NCBI RefSeq assembly: GCF_029892565.1 | Contig: NZ_JARXVH010000002.1 | Coordinates: 474,501-538,500 of the forward strand | DNA length: 64,000 bases | Direction of reading: 5' to 3' | From: Streptomyces pseudovenezuelae | Lineage (GTDB): Bacteria > Actinomycetota > Actinomycetes > Streptomycetales > Streptomycetaceae | Made by a program: the position numbers and the translations under genes | Part shown: positions 33,293 to 40,887 of the stretch, in pieces | How the letters are laid out: every line of letters begins with the position of its first letter | Numbering within the stretch: the first letter of the stretch is position 1 | The notes under the pieces: model-generated | Database searches by the model: none | The model's input: the letters and a program-made list of their open reading frames with translations, nothing else | Told to the model about the DNA's origin: nothing

Positions 33293-33352
33293 TAGACATC
33301 CCTGGCGATGCATATAGAATAGAACCAGAAAGAGGGGGAGGAGCCCCCTCTT
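33293..33352 (+). promoter_or_regulatory. Phage promoter P2 with 5' hairpin
   Basis: TAGACA (33293-33298), a 16-base spacer and TAGAAT (33315-33320), with the GCATATAGAATAGAA core at 33310-33324. AAGAGGGGG and CCCCCTCTT (33330-33352) form a 9-bp stem beginning where transcription should start. Confidence 0.78.
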
Positions 33353-33367
33353 GACCGGAAGGACGAC

Positions 33368-33817
33368 ATGGACTACCTGCCCATTCTTCGCCACTGCCAC
33401 AAGGGCGCGATCGTGCTCGACAGCGGCGCTGCCGCCCGCGAGCAGATCCACAGCCTCGCCGACCTCTACCGCCAAGACCCCGAGGGCGTCGGCGACATGC
33501 TCATCCAGATCGCCGACCTGAAGGACCTGGTCGACTGTGAGCGCCACCTCGGCGGGCTCGGGCGCGCCAAGCCGGTGCGGGACGAGATCGTCGGCGAACT
33601 CCTCGACGAGATCGGCGGCGCCGAGATCCACCTCGACCACCGCGATAATCACAGGGCGCTCATGCAGGCCCGCGATCTTGCCCACCAGGCGCAGGACATC
33701 GCCGACGTCGCCGGTCATCGCGTCGACGAGCTGGAGGCCCTGACTGCGCGGGCGCGGCAGGTGCGAGAGGGGCGGCGTGCGGCGCCCCGCCTGGTGTTCG
33801 TCACCCGCCCTTGGTGA
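33368..33817 (+). CDS. Phage hypothetical protein, helical
   Basis: A 149-residue protein, helical and rich in Asp/Glu/His (LADLYRQDPEGVGDMLIQIADL, HLDHRDNHRALMQARDLAHQ, VDELEALTARARQVREG). No known motif. ATG 33368 follows GGAAGGA. It is the first gene after promoter P2. A nucleic-acid or metal role cannot be claimed. Confidence 0.5.
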   Translation: MDYLPILRHCHKGAIVLDSGAAAREQIHSLADLYRQDPEGVGDMLIQIADLKDLVDCERHLGGLGRAKPVRDEIVGELLDEIGGAEIHLDHRDNHRALMQARDLAHQAQDIADVAGHRVDELEALTARARQVREGRRAAPRLVFVTRPW

Positions 33818-33845
33818 GAGCGTCCGCGCGCATCAATTTTGGCCT

Positions 33846-33873
33846 GAGATAGATCCCAACTCTGTACTGTTGG
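33846..33873. promoter_or_regulatory. Inverted repeat, operator or leader structure, copy 2
   Basis: GAGATAGATCCCAAC at 33846-33860 matches 14 of 15 bases of the left part of the repeat at 29522. CCAAC (33856-33860) and GTTGG (33869-33873) are inverted around an 8-base centre. The GACCTCTTGGAG box follows 10 bases later. Confidence 0.45.
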
Positions 33874-33882
33874 ATGGCACGC

Positions 33883-33894
33883 GACCTCTTGGAG
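33883..33894 (+). repeat. GACCTCTTGGAG box, copy 4
   Basis: Ends 8 bases before the GTG at 33903. Confidence 0.7.
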
Positions 33895-33902
33895 AAGGAA
33901 CT

Positions 33903-34553
33903 GTGAGCAACGAATTGGCGCCCCTGGCCCCGATGCCCGTGCACAACAACACCGAAGACTCGCTCTGGCTGGCCCTGTGGAGCGCGTACGAGCCGGTCAT
34001 CACCGCGCTGCGCCGCATCCCGCTCGTGACCAACGTCGAGTCCGGGAACATGTTCGCCATCACCGCCGAGCTCACCGACGGCTCGTATCTGTGGATCTCC
34101 TCGGTCGAGGACCTGCCCATGGACCCGGCCGCGCTGGAGGGCTTCCAGGTCAAGCGCCTCCACGACGACAACCCGAACATCGACGAGGTGTTCTACGACT
34201 CCACCGACAGCGGAGAGCAGTCGGAGCACGGCAACAACGTCGTCCCGCTCGTCCAAGCCATCACGGCCTTCGTCACCGAGCGGAGCCTCGCGCCGCGCGT
34301 CATCGACCTGGTCTCCGTCCGGCTTCGGGGCGTGACGGCGCAGCGTCAGCCGGTGTCCAAGCTGCTCCACGGCCCCCTCGCCGACAACGACGCGGCCATC
34401 AGGGAGTACGGCAACGTCGTGCGCGCCATGGCGGAGAAGGGCTGGACGTGCGTCCACGCGCAAGGCGGTACGGACTGGCCGCTCACCGTGTGGGAGCTGA
34501 ACGACGAGGTCGGCATTGTCTACCTCGCGTCCACCGGGCAGGTGATCGTCTGA
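33903..34553 (+). CDS. Phage hypothetical protein
   Basis: A 216-residue mixed alpha/beta protein (SLWLALWSAYEPVITALRRI, MFAITAELTDGSYLWISSVE, PRVIDLVSVRLRGVTAQ). No recognised domain. The start is set by the GACCTCTTGGAG box. The stop overlaps the next ATG (TGATG), so it is coupled to the small Cys-containing protein downstream. Confidence 0.5.
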   Translation: MSNELAPLAPMPVHNNTEDSLWLALWSAYEPVITALRRIPLVTNVESGNMFAITAELTDGSYLWISSVEDLPMDPAALEGFQVKRLHDDNPNIDEVFYDSTDSGEQSEHGNNVVPLVQAITAFVTERSLAPRVIDLVSVRLRGVTAQRQPVSKLLHGPLADNDAAIREYGNVVRAMAEKGWTCVHAQGGTDWPLTVWELNDEVGIVYLASTGQVIV

Positions 34554-34771
34554 TGGCGGGCACCGAAGCAGCCCCGCCGAATCCGGCGGACGAGACCGGC
34601 AAGCGCCGCTGCACCTGCGTCATCGCCCACCCGCAGAGCGAAGACGAACAGGCCCGAGCCCAGGCCGCGTTGGACAACGGACTCGCGACCAACGACGCCC
34701 ACGGTGTGTTCGTCGCGTGCATGCAGCTCCTTCAGCCCTGCCCGGCTCGCTACGAGGTGGTGGCGTGGTGA
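34553..34771 (+). CDS. Small phage protein, Cys-containing
   Basis: A 72-residue protein with RRCTCVIAHP and FVACMQLLQPCPARYE. The four cysteines could bind metal, but spacing is not that of a known finger. Overlapping starts and stops place it in a tight translational unit with its neighbours on both sides. Confidence 0.45.
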   Translation: MAGTEAAPPNPADETGKRRCTCVIAHPQSEDEQARAQAALDNGLATNDAHGVFVACMQLLQPCPARYEVVAW

Positions 34772-34932
34772 CCGTGCTGCACGTGCTGTACGCGCTGCTC
34801 GTGCTCGCCCTCGGTGTCGGTGCCGGCCTCACCGTGATCGTCATCGAACAGCTCCGCTGGGAGGCCCGCAGCCGGGTCCCGCGCCGCACGACATACGGCG
34901 AAGTCCACCGCCGCCACGCCGCCCACCGCTGA
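34768..34932 (+). CDS. Small single-span membrane protein
   Basis: A 54-residue protein whose first 27 residues are a membrane segment (VLHVLYALLVLALGVGAGLTVIVI), followed by an Arg-rich cytoplasmic tail (RWEARSRVPRRTTYGEVHRR). GTG 34768 overlaps the previous stop by four bases. Too short for a confident function; such proteins occur in actinophage early regions. Confidence 0.5.
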   Translation: MTVLHVLYALLVLALGVGAGLTVIVIEQLRWEARSRVPRRTTYGEVHRRHAAHR

Positions 34933-34937
34933 TCGCG

Positions 34938-34965
34938 CTGCCCGGCCCGACTCCGGGCCGGGCAG
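34938..34965 (+). terminator. Perfect GC hairpin before GACCTCTTGGAG box copy 5
   Basis: CTGCCCGGCCC and GGGCCGGGCAG form an 11-bp stem with loop GACTCC. The box begins 6 bases later, after CCGCA. Confidence 0.6.
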
Positions 34966-34970
34966 CCGCA

Positions 34971-34982
34971 GACCTCTTGGAG
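34971..34982 (+). repeat. GACCTCTTGGAG box, copy 5
   Basis: Ends 8 bases before the GTG at 34991 and sits just behind a perfect hairpin. Confidence 0.7.
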
Positions 34983-34990
34983 AACACCCC

Positions 34991-35473
34991 GTGGGAAACG
35001 ACGTCTATATCCAGACCTCTGACGGCAAGAGAGCCGAAGGGGGCGGGAACTACTTCCGGTTCGCCTACACCGCACTGCCGCGCACCCTCGACGCGATGAA
35101 GAACTTCGGGATGCTCGTCCAGCTGCCCGTCCCGTCATACCCGGAGCTGTCCACCTACGGGCTGGCGGGCGTGGACCTCCGGCCCGGCACCAAGTACGAC
35201 GAGAGCACGGCGAACCGCGTCGCCGAATTCCGGACCGCCTATCAGGCCGTCAAGGACGCCTCCGAGACAGTGCCGACCGGCATACCCAGGTACAAGATCG
35301 ACTCGAACGACGGCTTCCTCGTGACGGTCGCCGAGATCACCGCCGCCCTCGCCACCTATGACGCCCACCCAGGCGTGGCCATCGCAGAGATGCCCGTGGG
35401 TGACCCGAGGTGGGGGATATGGATCGCCTTCCTGCGCCAGGCGCAGGCCCACGGCGGCCTCCGCACTCACTGA
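34991..35473 (+). CDS. Phage hypothetical protein
   Basis: A 160-residue protein starting MGNDVYIQTSDGKRAEGGG, with ALPRTLDAMKNFGMLV, helical ANRVAEFRTAYQAVKDA and a C-terminal GDPRWGIWIAFLRQA. No known family by eye. Start is fixed by the box and hairpin unit upstream. A second hairpin-box unit follows the gene. Confidence 0.5.
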   Translation: MGNDVYIQTSDGKRAEGGGNYFRFAYTALPRTLDAMKNFGMLVQLPVPSYPELSTYGLAGVDLRPGTKYDESTANRVAEFRTAYQAVKDASETVPTGIPRYKIDSNDGFLVTVAEITAALATYDAHPGVAIAEMPVGDPRWGIWIAFLRQAQAHGGLRTH

Positions 35474-35484
35474 TCTCGGCCGTT

Positions 35485-35511
35485 GCCCGGCCCCGCGATG
35501 CGGGGCCGGGC
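35485..35511 (+). terminator. Perfect GC hairpin before GACCTCTTGGAG box copy 6
   Basis: GCCCGGCCCCGC and GCGGGGCCGGGC form a 12-bp stem with a 3-base GAT loop. The box starts 7 bases later. Confidence 0.6.
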
Positions 35512-35517
35512 GCGCAG

Positions 35518-35529
35518 GACCTCTTGGAG
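35518..35529 (+). repeat. GACCTCTTGGAG box, copy 6
   Basis: Ends 13 bases before the ATG at 35543 of the C5 methyltransferase, the longest spacing of the set. Confidence 0.7.
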
Positions 35530-35542
35530 AACAACTACCCAC

Positions 35543-37048
35543 ATGGCCACCTGGATTGACCTTTTGTGTGGCGCGGGCGGCAGCAGCACTGGACTTGTCG
35601 AAGCCGGGCACGAGCTGTTGCTCGGCATCAACCACTGGCGGCTCGCGATCGAAACGCACGCCGCCAACCATCCCAACTGTGAGCACGTCGTCATGACGCT
35701 CAGCGACGGCTTCCCCATGCGCATGCTGCCCAAGGCCGACGCCCTGTGGGCATCCGTCATTTGCACCGAGATCAGCCCCGCGGGCGGCAAGGCCCGAGAG
35801 ACCAACCAACTCGATCTCCTCGACCTGCTCGAAGAGGAACGCGACGACTGGGAGTCCCTCACCAAGGACGCCTTCGAGGCGACCCGGGTCACCGCCTGGT
35901 GCGTGGTGCGAGCCGCTGAAGCCAAGCGGTTCAAGGCCATCGTCGTCGAGAACGTCGTCGAATTCGGCCTGGACTGGATCCTGTTCGCGACCTGGCTCCA
36001 AGCCATGGAACTGCTCGGATACCAGTACCAGATCGTGTCCGTCAGCAGCGCCCACGTCGGCGACGAGGTCAACCTGCGCGCCCCGCAGTGGCGTGACCGG
36101 ATGTACGTGGTCTTCACCCTCAAGACCATGCGCAAGCCCGACCTGGAGCCCAGGCCGCTCGCACCCTGCGTCGACTGCGGTGAGGACGTACACGCCGTCC
36201 AGTCGTGGACCAAGACCGATGGCCTGCGCATCGGGAAGTACCGGCGCGACTACATCTACCGCTGCCCCAACACCCGTTGCCGCCACGCCATGGTCGAGCC
36301 GTACGTACGTCCGGCCAGCGACATCATCGACTTCAGCGACCTCGGGAAGCGGATCGGCGACCGCAAGAAGCCCCTCGCGGATACCACCATGGACCGCATC
36401 CGTGCGGGCCGCCTCAAGTTCCCCTGGCGCCCCTATTCGATCTCGCTCACCCACGGCAAGGACGGTGGGGACAGGGCGTACGCCGTCGAGGACCGGCCGA
36501 TGCCCGTCCGGACGGTGAAGCAGGGCGACGCGCTTCTGGTACCGACCGGCGGCTCGTGGAACACCGACGCCGTCCCCGTCGACGTGCCGATGCGTACTCG
36601 CACCACCCGCGAGAGCGAAGCCCTGCTGACGATGGACCCGTTCATCATCGAGTACCGCAACCACGCCACCGCCAGCCCCGCGAGCGACCCGCTCAGCGTC
36701 GTCACCGCCCAGGGCAACCACCACGGCCTTGTCACGCACGCCGGCACTGTGCCCGACCACGTGCGGAACACCCTCGTCGTGCCGTACCGCAAGGCCGCGG
36801 TGAAGACGGCCGCCGAACCCGTCCACACCCTCACCACCCGCGACTCGGCCGCCCTGGTGCAAAACGCCCCGGACATCAACGACTGCTACTTCCGGATGCT
36901 CAAGCCCCGCGAACAGCTCGAAGGGCAGCGGTTCCCCAAGAAGTACGTCGTCTACGGCAACCAGGCCGAGCAGACCGCGCAGGCAGGCAACGCGGTCTCG
37001 GTCAACGTCGCCCGGTGGATAGGCCAGCGATTGGAGCTCGTCCTGTGA
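35543..37048 (+). CDS. DNA C5-cytosine methyltransferase-like protein with unusual motif IV
   Basis: A 501-residue protein. Motif I is DLLCGAGGSSTGL (residues 6-18). The catalytic cysteine is probably Cys74 in SVICTEISPAGG, where most enzymes have PCQ. VVENVVEF (Glu136-Asn137-Val138) is motif VI, WRDRMYVVF is motif VIII, and QAGNAVSVNVARWIG is motif X. A four-Cys zinc knuckle (CVDCG and YRCPNTRCRHA) is inserted in the target-recognition half. It would modify phage cytosines against host restriction. The altered motif IV also occurs in some phage enzymes as I recall, so activity is likely but not certain. Confidence 0.78.
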   Translation: MATWIDLLCGAGGSSTGLVEAGHELLLGINHWRLAIETHAANHPNCEHVVMTLSDGFPMRMLPKADALWASVICTEISPAGGKARETNQLDLLDLLEEERDDWESLTKDAFEATRVTAWCVVRAAEAKRFKAIVVENVVEFGLDWILFATWLQAMELLGYQYQIVSVSSAHVGDEVNLRAPQWRDRMYVVFTLKTMRKPDLEPRPLAPCVDCGEDVHAVQSWTKTDGLRIGKYRRDYIYRCPNTRCRHAMVEPYVRPASDIIDFSDLGKRIGDRKKPLADTTMDRIRAGRLKFPWRPYSISLTHGKDGGDRAYAVEDRPMPVRTVKQGDALLVPTGGSWNTDAVPVDVPMRTRTTRESEALLTMDPFIIEYRNHATASPASDPLSVVTAQGNHHGLVTHAGTVPDHVRNTLVVPYRKAAVKTAAEPVHTLTTRDSAALVQNAPDINDCYFRMLKPREQLEGQRFPKKYVVYGNQAEQTAQAGNAVSVNVARWIGQRLELVL

Positions 37049-37497
37049 CCGGATCACGAACCCTGATCGGCACCCACGTCACCGACCACGCCCCGTGCTT
37101 CGGCGACGAGGACTTCGCCATTGCCGACGACAGATGGAAGAACGGCACCGAGCTGGTCGCCATCTGCGAACCCGTCCTCTACGTCTGCGGCGGCTGCCCC
37201 TACCGGGCCGCCTGCATCCGGCAAGTCGTTCCCGCCAAAAGCCTGTTCACCGGCATCTGCGGCGGCCGGATCTGGCTCAACGGCGCGATCATCCACGAGC
37301 TGCCGGAGGCCGACTCCAGTGAGTTGCCAGTCCCGGTCATCCGCAAGTCGTGCGGCACGGCGGCCGGATCACGCGCTCACCGCCGGGCCGTGGAGCAGCA
37401 GTGCCCCCGGTGCCTGCCCCACTACCGCCCCGGACCGAACCCGCTGGACGCGGAGGAGCAGGCCGCGCAGCAGCTCCAACTCCCCGACGCTCCCTGA
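37045..37497 (+). CDS. Phage WhiB-like Fe-S protein
   Basis: A 150-residue protein with Cys18, Cys48, Cys51 and Cys57 in the exact C-x29-C-x2-C-x5-C spacing of WhiB proteins, followed by GICGGRIW (residues 70-77) in place of the GVWGG turn. WhiB proteins bind a 4Fe-4S cluster and act with the principal sigma factor; phage versions such as that of TM4 interfere with host WhiB control. GTG 37045 overlaps the methyltransferase stop. A 70-residue tail with SCGTAAGSRAHRRAVEQQ may bind DNA. Confidence 0.82.
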   Translation: MTGSRTLIGTHVTDHAPCFGDEDFAIADDRWKNGTELVAICEPVLYVCGGCPYRAACIRQVVPAKSLFTGICGGRIWLNGAIIHELPEADSSELPVPVIRKSCGTAAGSRAHRRAVEQQCPRCLPHYRPGPNPLDAEEQAAQQLQLPDAP

Positions 37498-37516
37498 CCA
37501 ACCGAGAGGAACCGCA

Positions 37517-38221
37517 GTGAAGCACCTGACCGCAATATGCACCGGTACGCCGGACGGCTACCGGATTCGAGTTCTGGACGAGGACCACGGCGTCTACTTG
37601 GTGCACCTCTTCTTCGACTGGGACAGCTTCCGCCCGGCCAGCGCCGGTCACCGGCTGATCGAGCACGGCTACATGATCCGACCCGACGCCCGAACCCCGG
37701 ACGTGGTGAGCGGCTGGAGAGAGGTCCCGGGCCAACCCGGAACCTGGTCCGTGCCAGTCATGCCGACGAACGGGGGTGCCCCAGTGGCGCACCCGATGGT
37801 CAGTGACCGCCTCGTCGAGGCGGTCACCCACTGGACGGAAGGGCGCCACGACGAGGCCCAGGAGATCCTGGCGGACCTGGCGCGGAACGGGACGCCCTCG
37901 CTGATGTACGGCGTCGCGACGGGGCTCGCAGTTATGGCGAAGGCAGCCTTGGCGAAGATGCAGGGACTCGATGCCGACACGGCGTTCTGGATCATTCTGA
38001 CTTCCGACGGCAGTCGTCCCGAGGACATCGTCCCGCAGCCGCACCTCTTCGCAGCTCGGTTCATCACCGCGTTCGCCAACGGGGACACCGCGATGACGCT
38101 TGCCCTCTACGGGGCCGCTTTCACCGCGCCTGACCCTGAACTGTTCTCCCGCTGCCTGGAGATGCTGCTGGCGGCGACCGGTGAAGCAGTTCGCGCCGCC
38201 ACTCCGGGGGCCGATCGATGA
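37517..38221 (+). CDS. Phage hypothetical protein
   Basis: A 234-residue protein. Residues 1-95 are beta-rich (AICTGTPDGYRIRVLDEDHG, YLVHLFFDWDS); the remainder is helical (DRLVEAVTHWTEGRHDEAQE, ITAFANGDTAMTLALYGAAF). GAGAGGAACC precedes the GTG at 37517. No function recognised. The stop overlaps the next gene's start by four bases. Confidence 0.5.
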   Translation: MKHLTAICTGTPDGYRIRVLDEDHGVYLVHLFFDWDSFRPASAGHRLIEHGYMIRPDARTPDVVSGWREVPGQPGTWSVPVMPTNGGAPVAHPMVSDRLVEAVTHWTEGRHDEAQEILADLARNGTPSLMYGVATGLAVMAKAALAKMQGLDADTAFWIILTSDGSRPEDIVPQPHLFAARFITAFANGDTAMTLALYGAAFTAPDPELFSRCLEMLLAATGEAVRAATPGADR

Positions 38222-38565
38222 CCGGCTCTGCCACCTACTCGCCCGACGGACTGCGCCACGACGTTGCCGACCCGGCGACATGGAGTGTCCGGATCTGCGC
38301 GGGGCGGTGCGGCACGTGCATCTTCCGGCCGGGGAACCTGATGCGCCTGGAAGAGGGGCGCGTGGCAGAGATGATCGCCAACGCCATCGCTGAGGAAGGG
38401 CACATCGTCTGCCACGCCACGCTCGGCACCGATGCCCCCGCCATCTGCGCGGGCTTCGCCGCGCACCGGAACGGCCGTGCCGCTTCGCTCGCTCTGCGCC
38501 TGGCCCGAGCCCGTGTCCTCCGCACTGTCTGGGTTCACGTCGATCCCAGAAAGGCGGAGTCGTGA
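38218..38565 (+). CDS. Phage protein with conserved Cys cluster
   Basis: A 115-residue protein with RICAGRCGTCIFRPGNLM followed by EGHIVCHATLG and APAICAGFAAHR. The CxxxCxxC and later cysteines suggest an Fe-S or zinc site; small proteins with this order are common in actinophages. Function is unknown. ATG 38218 overlaps the upstream stop and its own stop overlaps the next gene, so four genes here form one coupled block. Confidence 0.55.
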   Translation: MTGSATYSPDGLRHDVADPATWSVRICAGRCGTCIFRPGNLMRLEEGRVAEMIANAIAEEGHIVCHATLGTDAPAICAGFAAHRNGRAASLALRLARARVLRTVWVHVDPRKAES

Positions 38566-38786
38566 CCAGCATGCTCGTCCTGCTTGTCCTCCTCGCGTGG
38601 GCAGCGGGAGCCGTGATCCTGACGGACGCCTTCCGGAGGCTGCTCGCCCACGACCCGATCCTGCGACTGGTGTACCAACTGCGGCCGGGTGCGGTCGCCT
38701 TGTACCTCGCGGTGGTCATCGTCGCGTGGCCGGCGGCGGTGGCGGCGAAGGCACTGTTGGATCTCGTCGACCGGGGCCGCAGGTGA
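38562..38786 (+). CDS. Small membrane protein
   Basis: A 74-residue protein with two likely membrane spans: MLVLLVLLAWAAGAVILTDAF and AVALYLAVVIVAWPAAVAA, joined by a charged loop. GTG 38562 overlaps the upstream stop. Nothing ties it to lysis, since it sits among DNA-metabolism genes. Role unknown. Confidence 0.5.
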   Translation: MTSMLVLLVLLAWAAGAVILTDAFRRLLAHDPILRLVYQLRPGAVALYLAVVIVAWPAAVAAKALLDLVDRGRR

Positions 38787-39466
38787 CCCACATCAAGCCG
38801 GGACGGATCTTCGCGGCCTGCGACCCGCGGGACGACATCCGCATACGGATCGAGCAGTACAAGCCGGGGGACATGCGCGCCCTGGTCGTGGACGCCGTGA
38901 CCGGCCAGAGGCGTCGCCTCATGCTGGTCTCGGCCTTGCACGCGTCGGCCTTCACCAACGCCGGCGTGCCGCGTCGGAGCGGATACGCCCCCGACGCAAC
39001 GGAGTTGGCAACGCCCAAAGTAGTTCCCCCGGTCGGAGTTCCGGGCGAGGAGGAACCGGACTGGTTCGAGGGGATGCCCGGCCGCCAGTTCAGGGTCGCG
39101 CTGCCACCCCGGCTGACGCTCCTGAACGCCAACCAGCGGCTCCACCACCACAAGCGCGCGGAGATCACCAGAGTGTTGCGGCGCGCGGCCTGGGCCGCCT
39201 CGCGCACAGTGCCACCCCTGGAACGGGTCCACATCATCGGCGTCCTGCATCCCGAGGACAGACAGAGGAGAGACCCCGCCAACTGGTACCCCAGCTTCAA
39301 GGCTTGTGTCGACGGGCTGGTGGACCAAGGCGTCCTGGCCGACGACGACCACACGCGCGTCGTCGGCCCGGACATGCGCATGGGGCACATGGTCGAGGGA
39401 GCGCGGCTCGTCCTCCACATACGCGACCTCACCTTCGCAGACATAGCTACTGACCTGCGGAAATAA
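38783..39466 (+). CDS. rusA: RusA-like Holliday junction resolvase with N-terminal extension
   Basis: A 227-residue protein. The C-terminal 120 residues match RusA: LTLLNANQRLHHHKRAEITR, then IIGVLHPEDRQRRDPANWYP and CVDGLVDQGVLADDDHTRV, which supply the Asp cluster (DPANW, DDDHT) used for metal binding. The N-terminal 90 residues (IRIRIEQYKPGDMRALVVDA) form a separate small domain not present in E. coli RusA. It would resolve recombination intermediates made by the Sak4/Cas4-like pair. GTG 38783 overlaps the upstream stop. Confidence 0.8.
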   Translation: MTHIKPGRIFAACDPRDDIRIRIEQYKPGDMRALVVDAVTGQRRRLMLVSALHASAFTNAGVPRRSGYAPDATELATPKVVPPVGVPGEEEPDWFEGMPGRQFRVALPPRLTLLNANQRLHHHKRAEITRVLRRAAWAASRTVPPLERVHIIGVLHPEDRQRRDPANWYPSFKACVDGLVDQGVLADDDHTRVVGPDMRMGHMVEGARLVLHIRDLTFADIATDLRK

Positions 39467-39501
39467 AGCTCTCCGGTGATCAAGAAAATTCGCCGGAAAT
39501 C

Positions 39502-39563
39502 TTGCCTCCCTCCCGAATGCATATAGAATAGAACTAGAAAGAAGGGGGAGCGGCCCCCTTCTT
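39502..39563 (+). promoter_or_regulatory. Phage promoter P3 with 5' hairpin
   Basis: TTGCCT (39502-39507), a 16-base spacer and TAGAAT (39524-39529), with the GCATATAGAATAGAA core. AAGAAGGGGG and CCCCCTTCTT (39539-39563) form a perfect 10-bp stem at the expected transcript start. Confidence 0.8.
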
Positions 39564-39582
39564 GAACCGTCAGGAGACAACC

Positions 39583-39909
39583 GTGTTGAACCGTCAGGAG
39601 ATGAACGCGACAGACCCCTTCAGTCCCGAGGGCATCCGCCAGCGCCTGAGTGCCGAGCAGATCAGCCCCGCCCAGGCGGACCGGCTGGCCGAGGCCATCG
39701 CGGGCGCCCTCCGGCGGACCTGTAAGGAGTGGTTCCCCGGTACCGACTACGACGACTGGCGGCAGATGCTCCCCGAGCCGCTGCTCGACGTCGTGATCCA
39801 ACTCCTCACTTGGGACGAGGACGGTCGGATCGTGGCCGACCACCTGCCCGCCGCCGCGGTCGCCTGCATCTTCCTGGACTTGCAGCACTCCGCCATCCCC
39901 GTCGGCTGA
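39583..39909 (+). CDS. Phage hypothetical protein
   Basis: A 108-residue acidic helical protein (ISPAQADRLAEAIAGALRRT, WRQMLPEPLLDVVIQLLTW). GTG 39583 was preferred because AGGAG lies seven bases upstream; TTG 39586 and ATG 39601 are alternatives. The start region contains a tandem copy of TTGAACCGTCAGGAGA (39562-39577 and 39586-39601), which duplicates the ribosome site. First gene after P3; function unknown. Confidence 0.5.
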   Translation: MLNRQEMNATDPFSPEGIRQRLSAEQISPAQADRLAEAIAGALRRTCKEWFPGTDYDDWRQMLPEPLLDVVIQLLTWDEDGRIVADHLPAAAVACIFLDLQHSAIPVG

Positions 39910-39924
39910 GGGGGGAGGGCTTCT

Positions 39925-40248
39925 GTGAACCGTGACGAGCAACTGAACAGCCGCCGTTGGAAGATCAGCTACACCTATCGCTGCACCTGCAACCCCCAGT
40001 GCTACTGGACCATGCTTCCCGGCCGTCACGCGGGAGGGTCGGGGACCTTCCTGAACGACGGCGAGGAAGCCCTCGGTGCGGAGGCCGCCGCCGCGATCGT
40101 CGCCGATCAGTACGGGCACGTGGACATCGCCGACATCGGCATGTGGCAGGAGGGCGACGAGGAGCGCGACGCGCGCCTCGCGCTGAACCGCCGCCAGGAG
40201 GCAGACGAGAGGCAGGGCGTCCACTGGGCCATGGGCGGAGCCAACTAG
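39925..40248 (+). CDS. Phage hypothetical protein
   Basis: A 107-residue protein: YTYRCTCNPQCYWTMLPG near the N terminus with three cysteines, then EALGAEAAAAIVADQYGHVD and a charged C terminus. GGGGGGAGGG precedes the GTG at 39925. No recognised family. Confidence 0.5.
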   Translation: MNRDEQLNSRRWKISYTYRCTCNPQCYWTMLPGRHAGGSGTFLNDGEEALGAEAAAAIVADQYGHVDIADIGMWQEGDEERDARLALNRRQEADERQGVHWAMGGAN

Positions 40249-40320
40249 CCCAACGATTTCGCCCGGCGGCTGGTGATCATCACATCCCGGCCGCCGGGCG
40301 ACCCTACGTCAAGGAGGCAC

Positions 40321-40725
40321 ATGCAAGCGCAAGACCCCTGCTCGCTCGCGGACCGGCGGGTGTGTGAGGCCACCCGCAACCTCGCTCGCGCCGTGCTGAG
40401 ACGCATGGCTGTGACGGCGGTAGCGATCGAGCCGCGCATCAGGACTCTCGTCGCCACCCGCGACGACCCCGGATATGCCCTGTTGAGTCTGCATGGCGAC
40501 GACGGGCGACTCCTTCTCCGGTTCGACCTGCGAAAGCAGCCGGACCCGATTTGGGGCAAGCTCACTGCCGATCTGTGCTTCCTTGCTGGGATCGCGGACC
40601 TGCGCACGCATCCGCCCGGCTACTACTTCGTCCACCCCTTGGTCGACGAGCGCGATATCGCCGTCCCTCTCCCTGCCAACCCCCGCGGCCTCCCTCCGCG
40701 CGAGATCGGCCACCTTCGGTGGTAG
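40321..40725 (+). CDS. Phage hypothetical protein
   Basis: A 134-residue alpha/beta protein (RVCEATRNLARAVLRRMAV, DDPGYALLSLHGDDGRLLLR, DPIWGKLTADLCFLAGIADL). A near-perfect AAGGAGG sits five bases before the ATG at 40321. It is followed by promoter P4. No known domain. Confidence 0.5.
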   Translation: MQAQDPCSLADRRVCEATRNLARAVLRRMAVTAVAIEPRIRTLVATRDDPGYALLSLHGDDGRLLLRFDLRKQPDPIWGKLTADLCFLAGIADLRTHPPGYYFVHPLVDERDIAVPLPANPRGLPPREIGHLRW

Positions 40726-40819
40726 CCGTCGGCGAGGGTGACCGCCCCATCAGCGGGGCGCTGCCCGTGGGTGACATCAGTCAGGACTGACCCCCTCCGT
40801 GCTCGCTCACGGCAGGGCC

Positions 40820-40846
40820 GCAACATCCCCTGAATGCATATAGAAA
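40820..40846 (+). promoter_or_regulatory. Phage promoter P4, variant
   Basis: The core is GCATATAGAAAAGAA (TAGAAA at 40841-40846), one base from the consensus. The -35 is weak (GCAACA at 40820-40825, 15-base spacing). GCATCCGG and CCGGAGGC downstream can pair with one mismatch. Confidence 0.55.
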
Positions 40847-40887
40847 AGAAGCATCCGGGGCCCGTTCATCCTCAACCGGAGGCATCC

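Noticed and set aside
40834..40887. Upstream ATG start for the gene at 40888
   Set aside because: This ATG lies inside promoter P4 and would be upstream of the transcription start.
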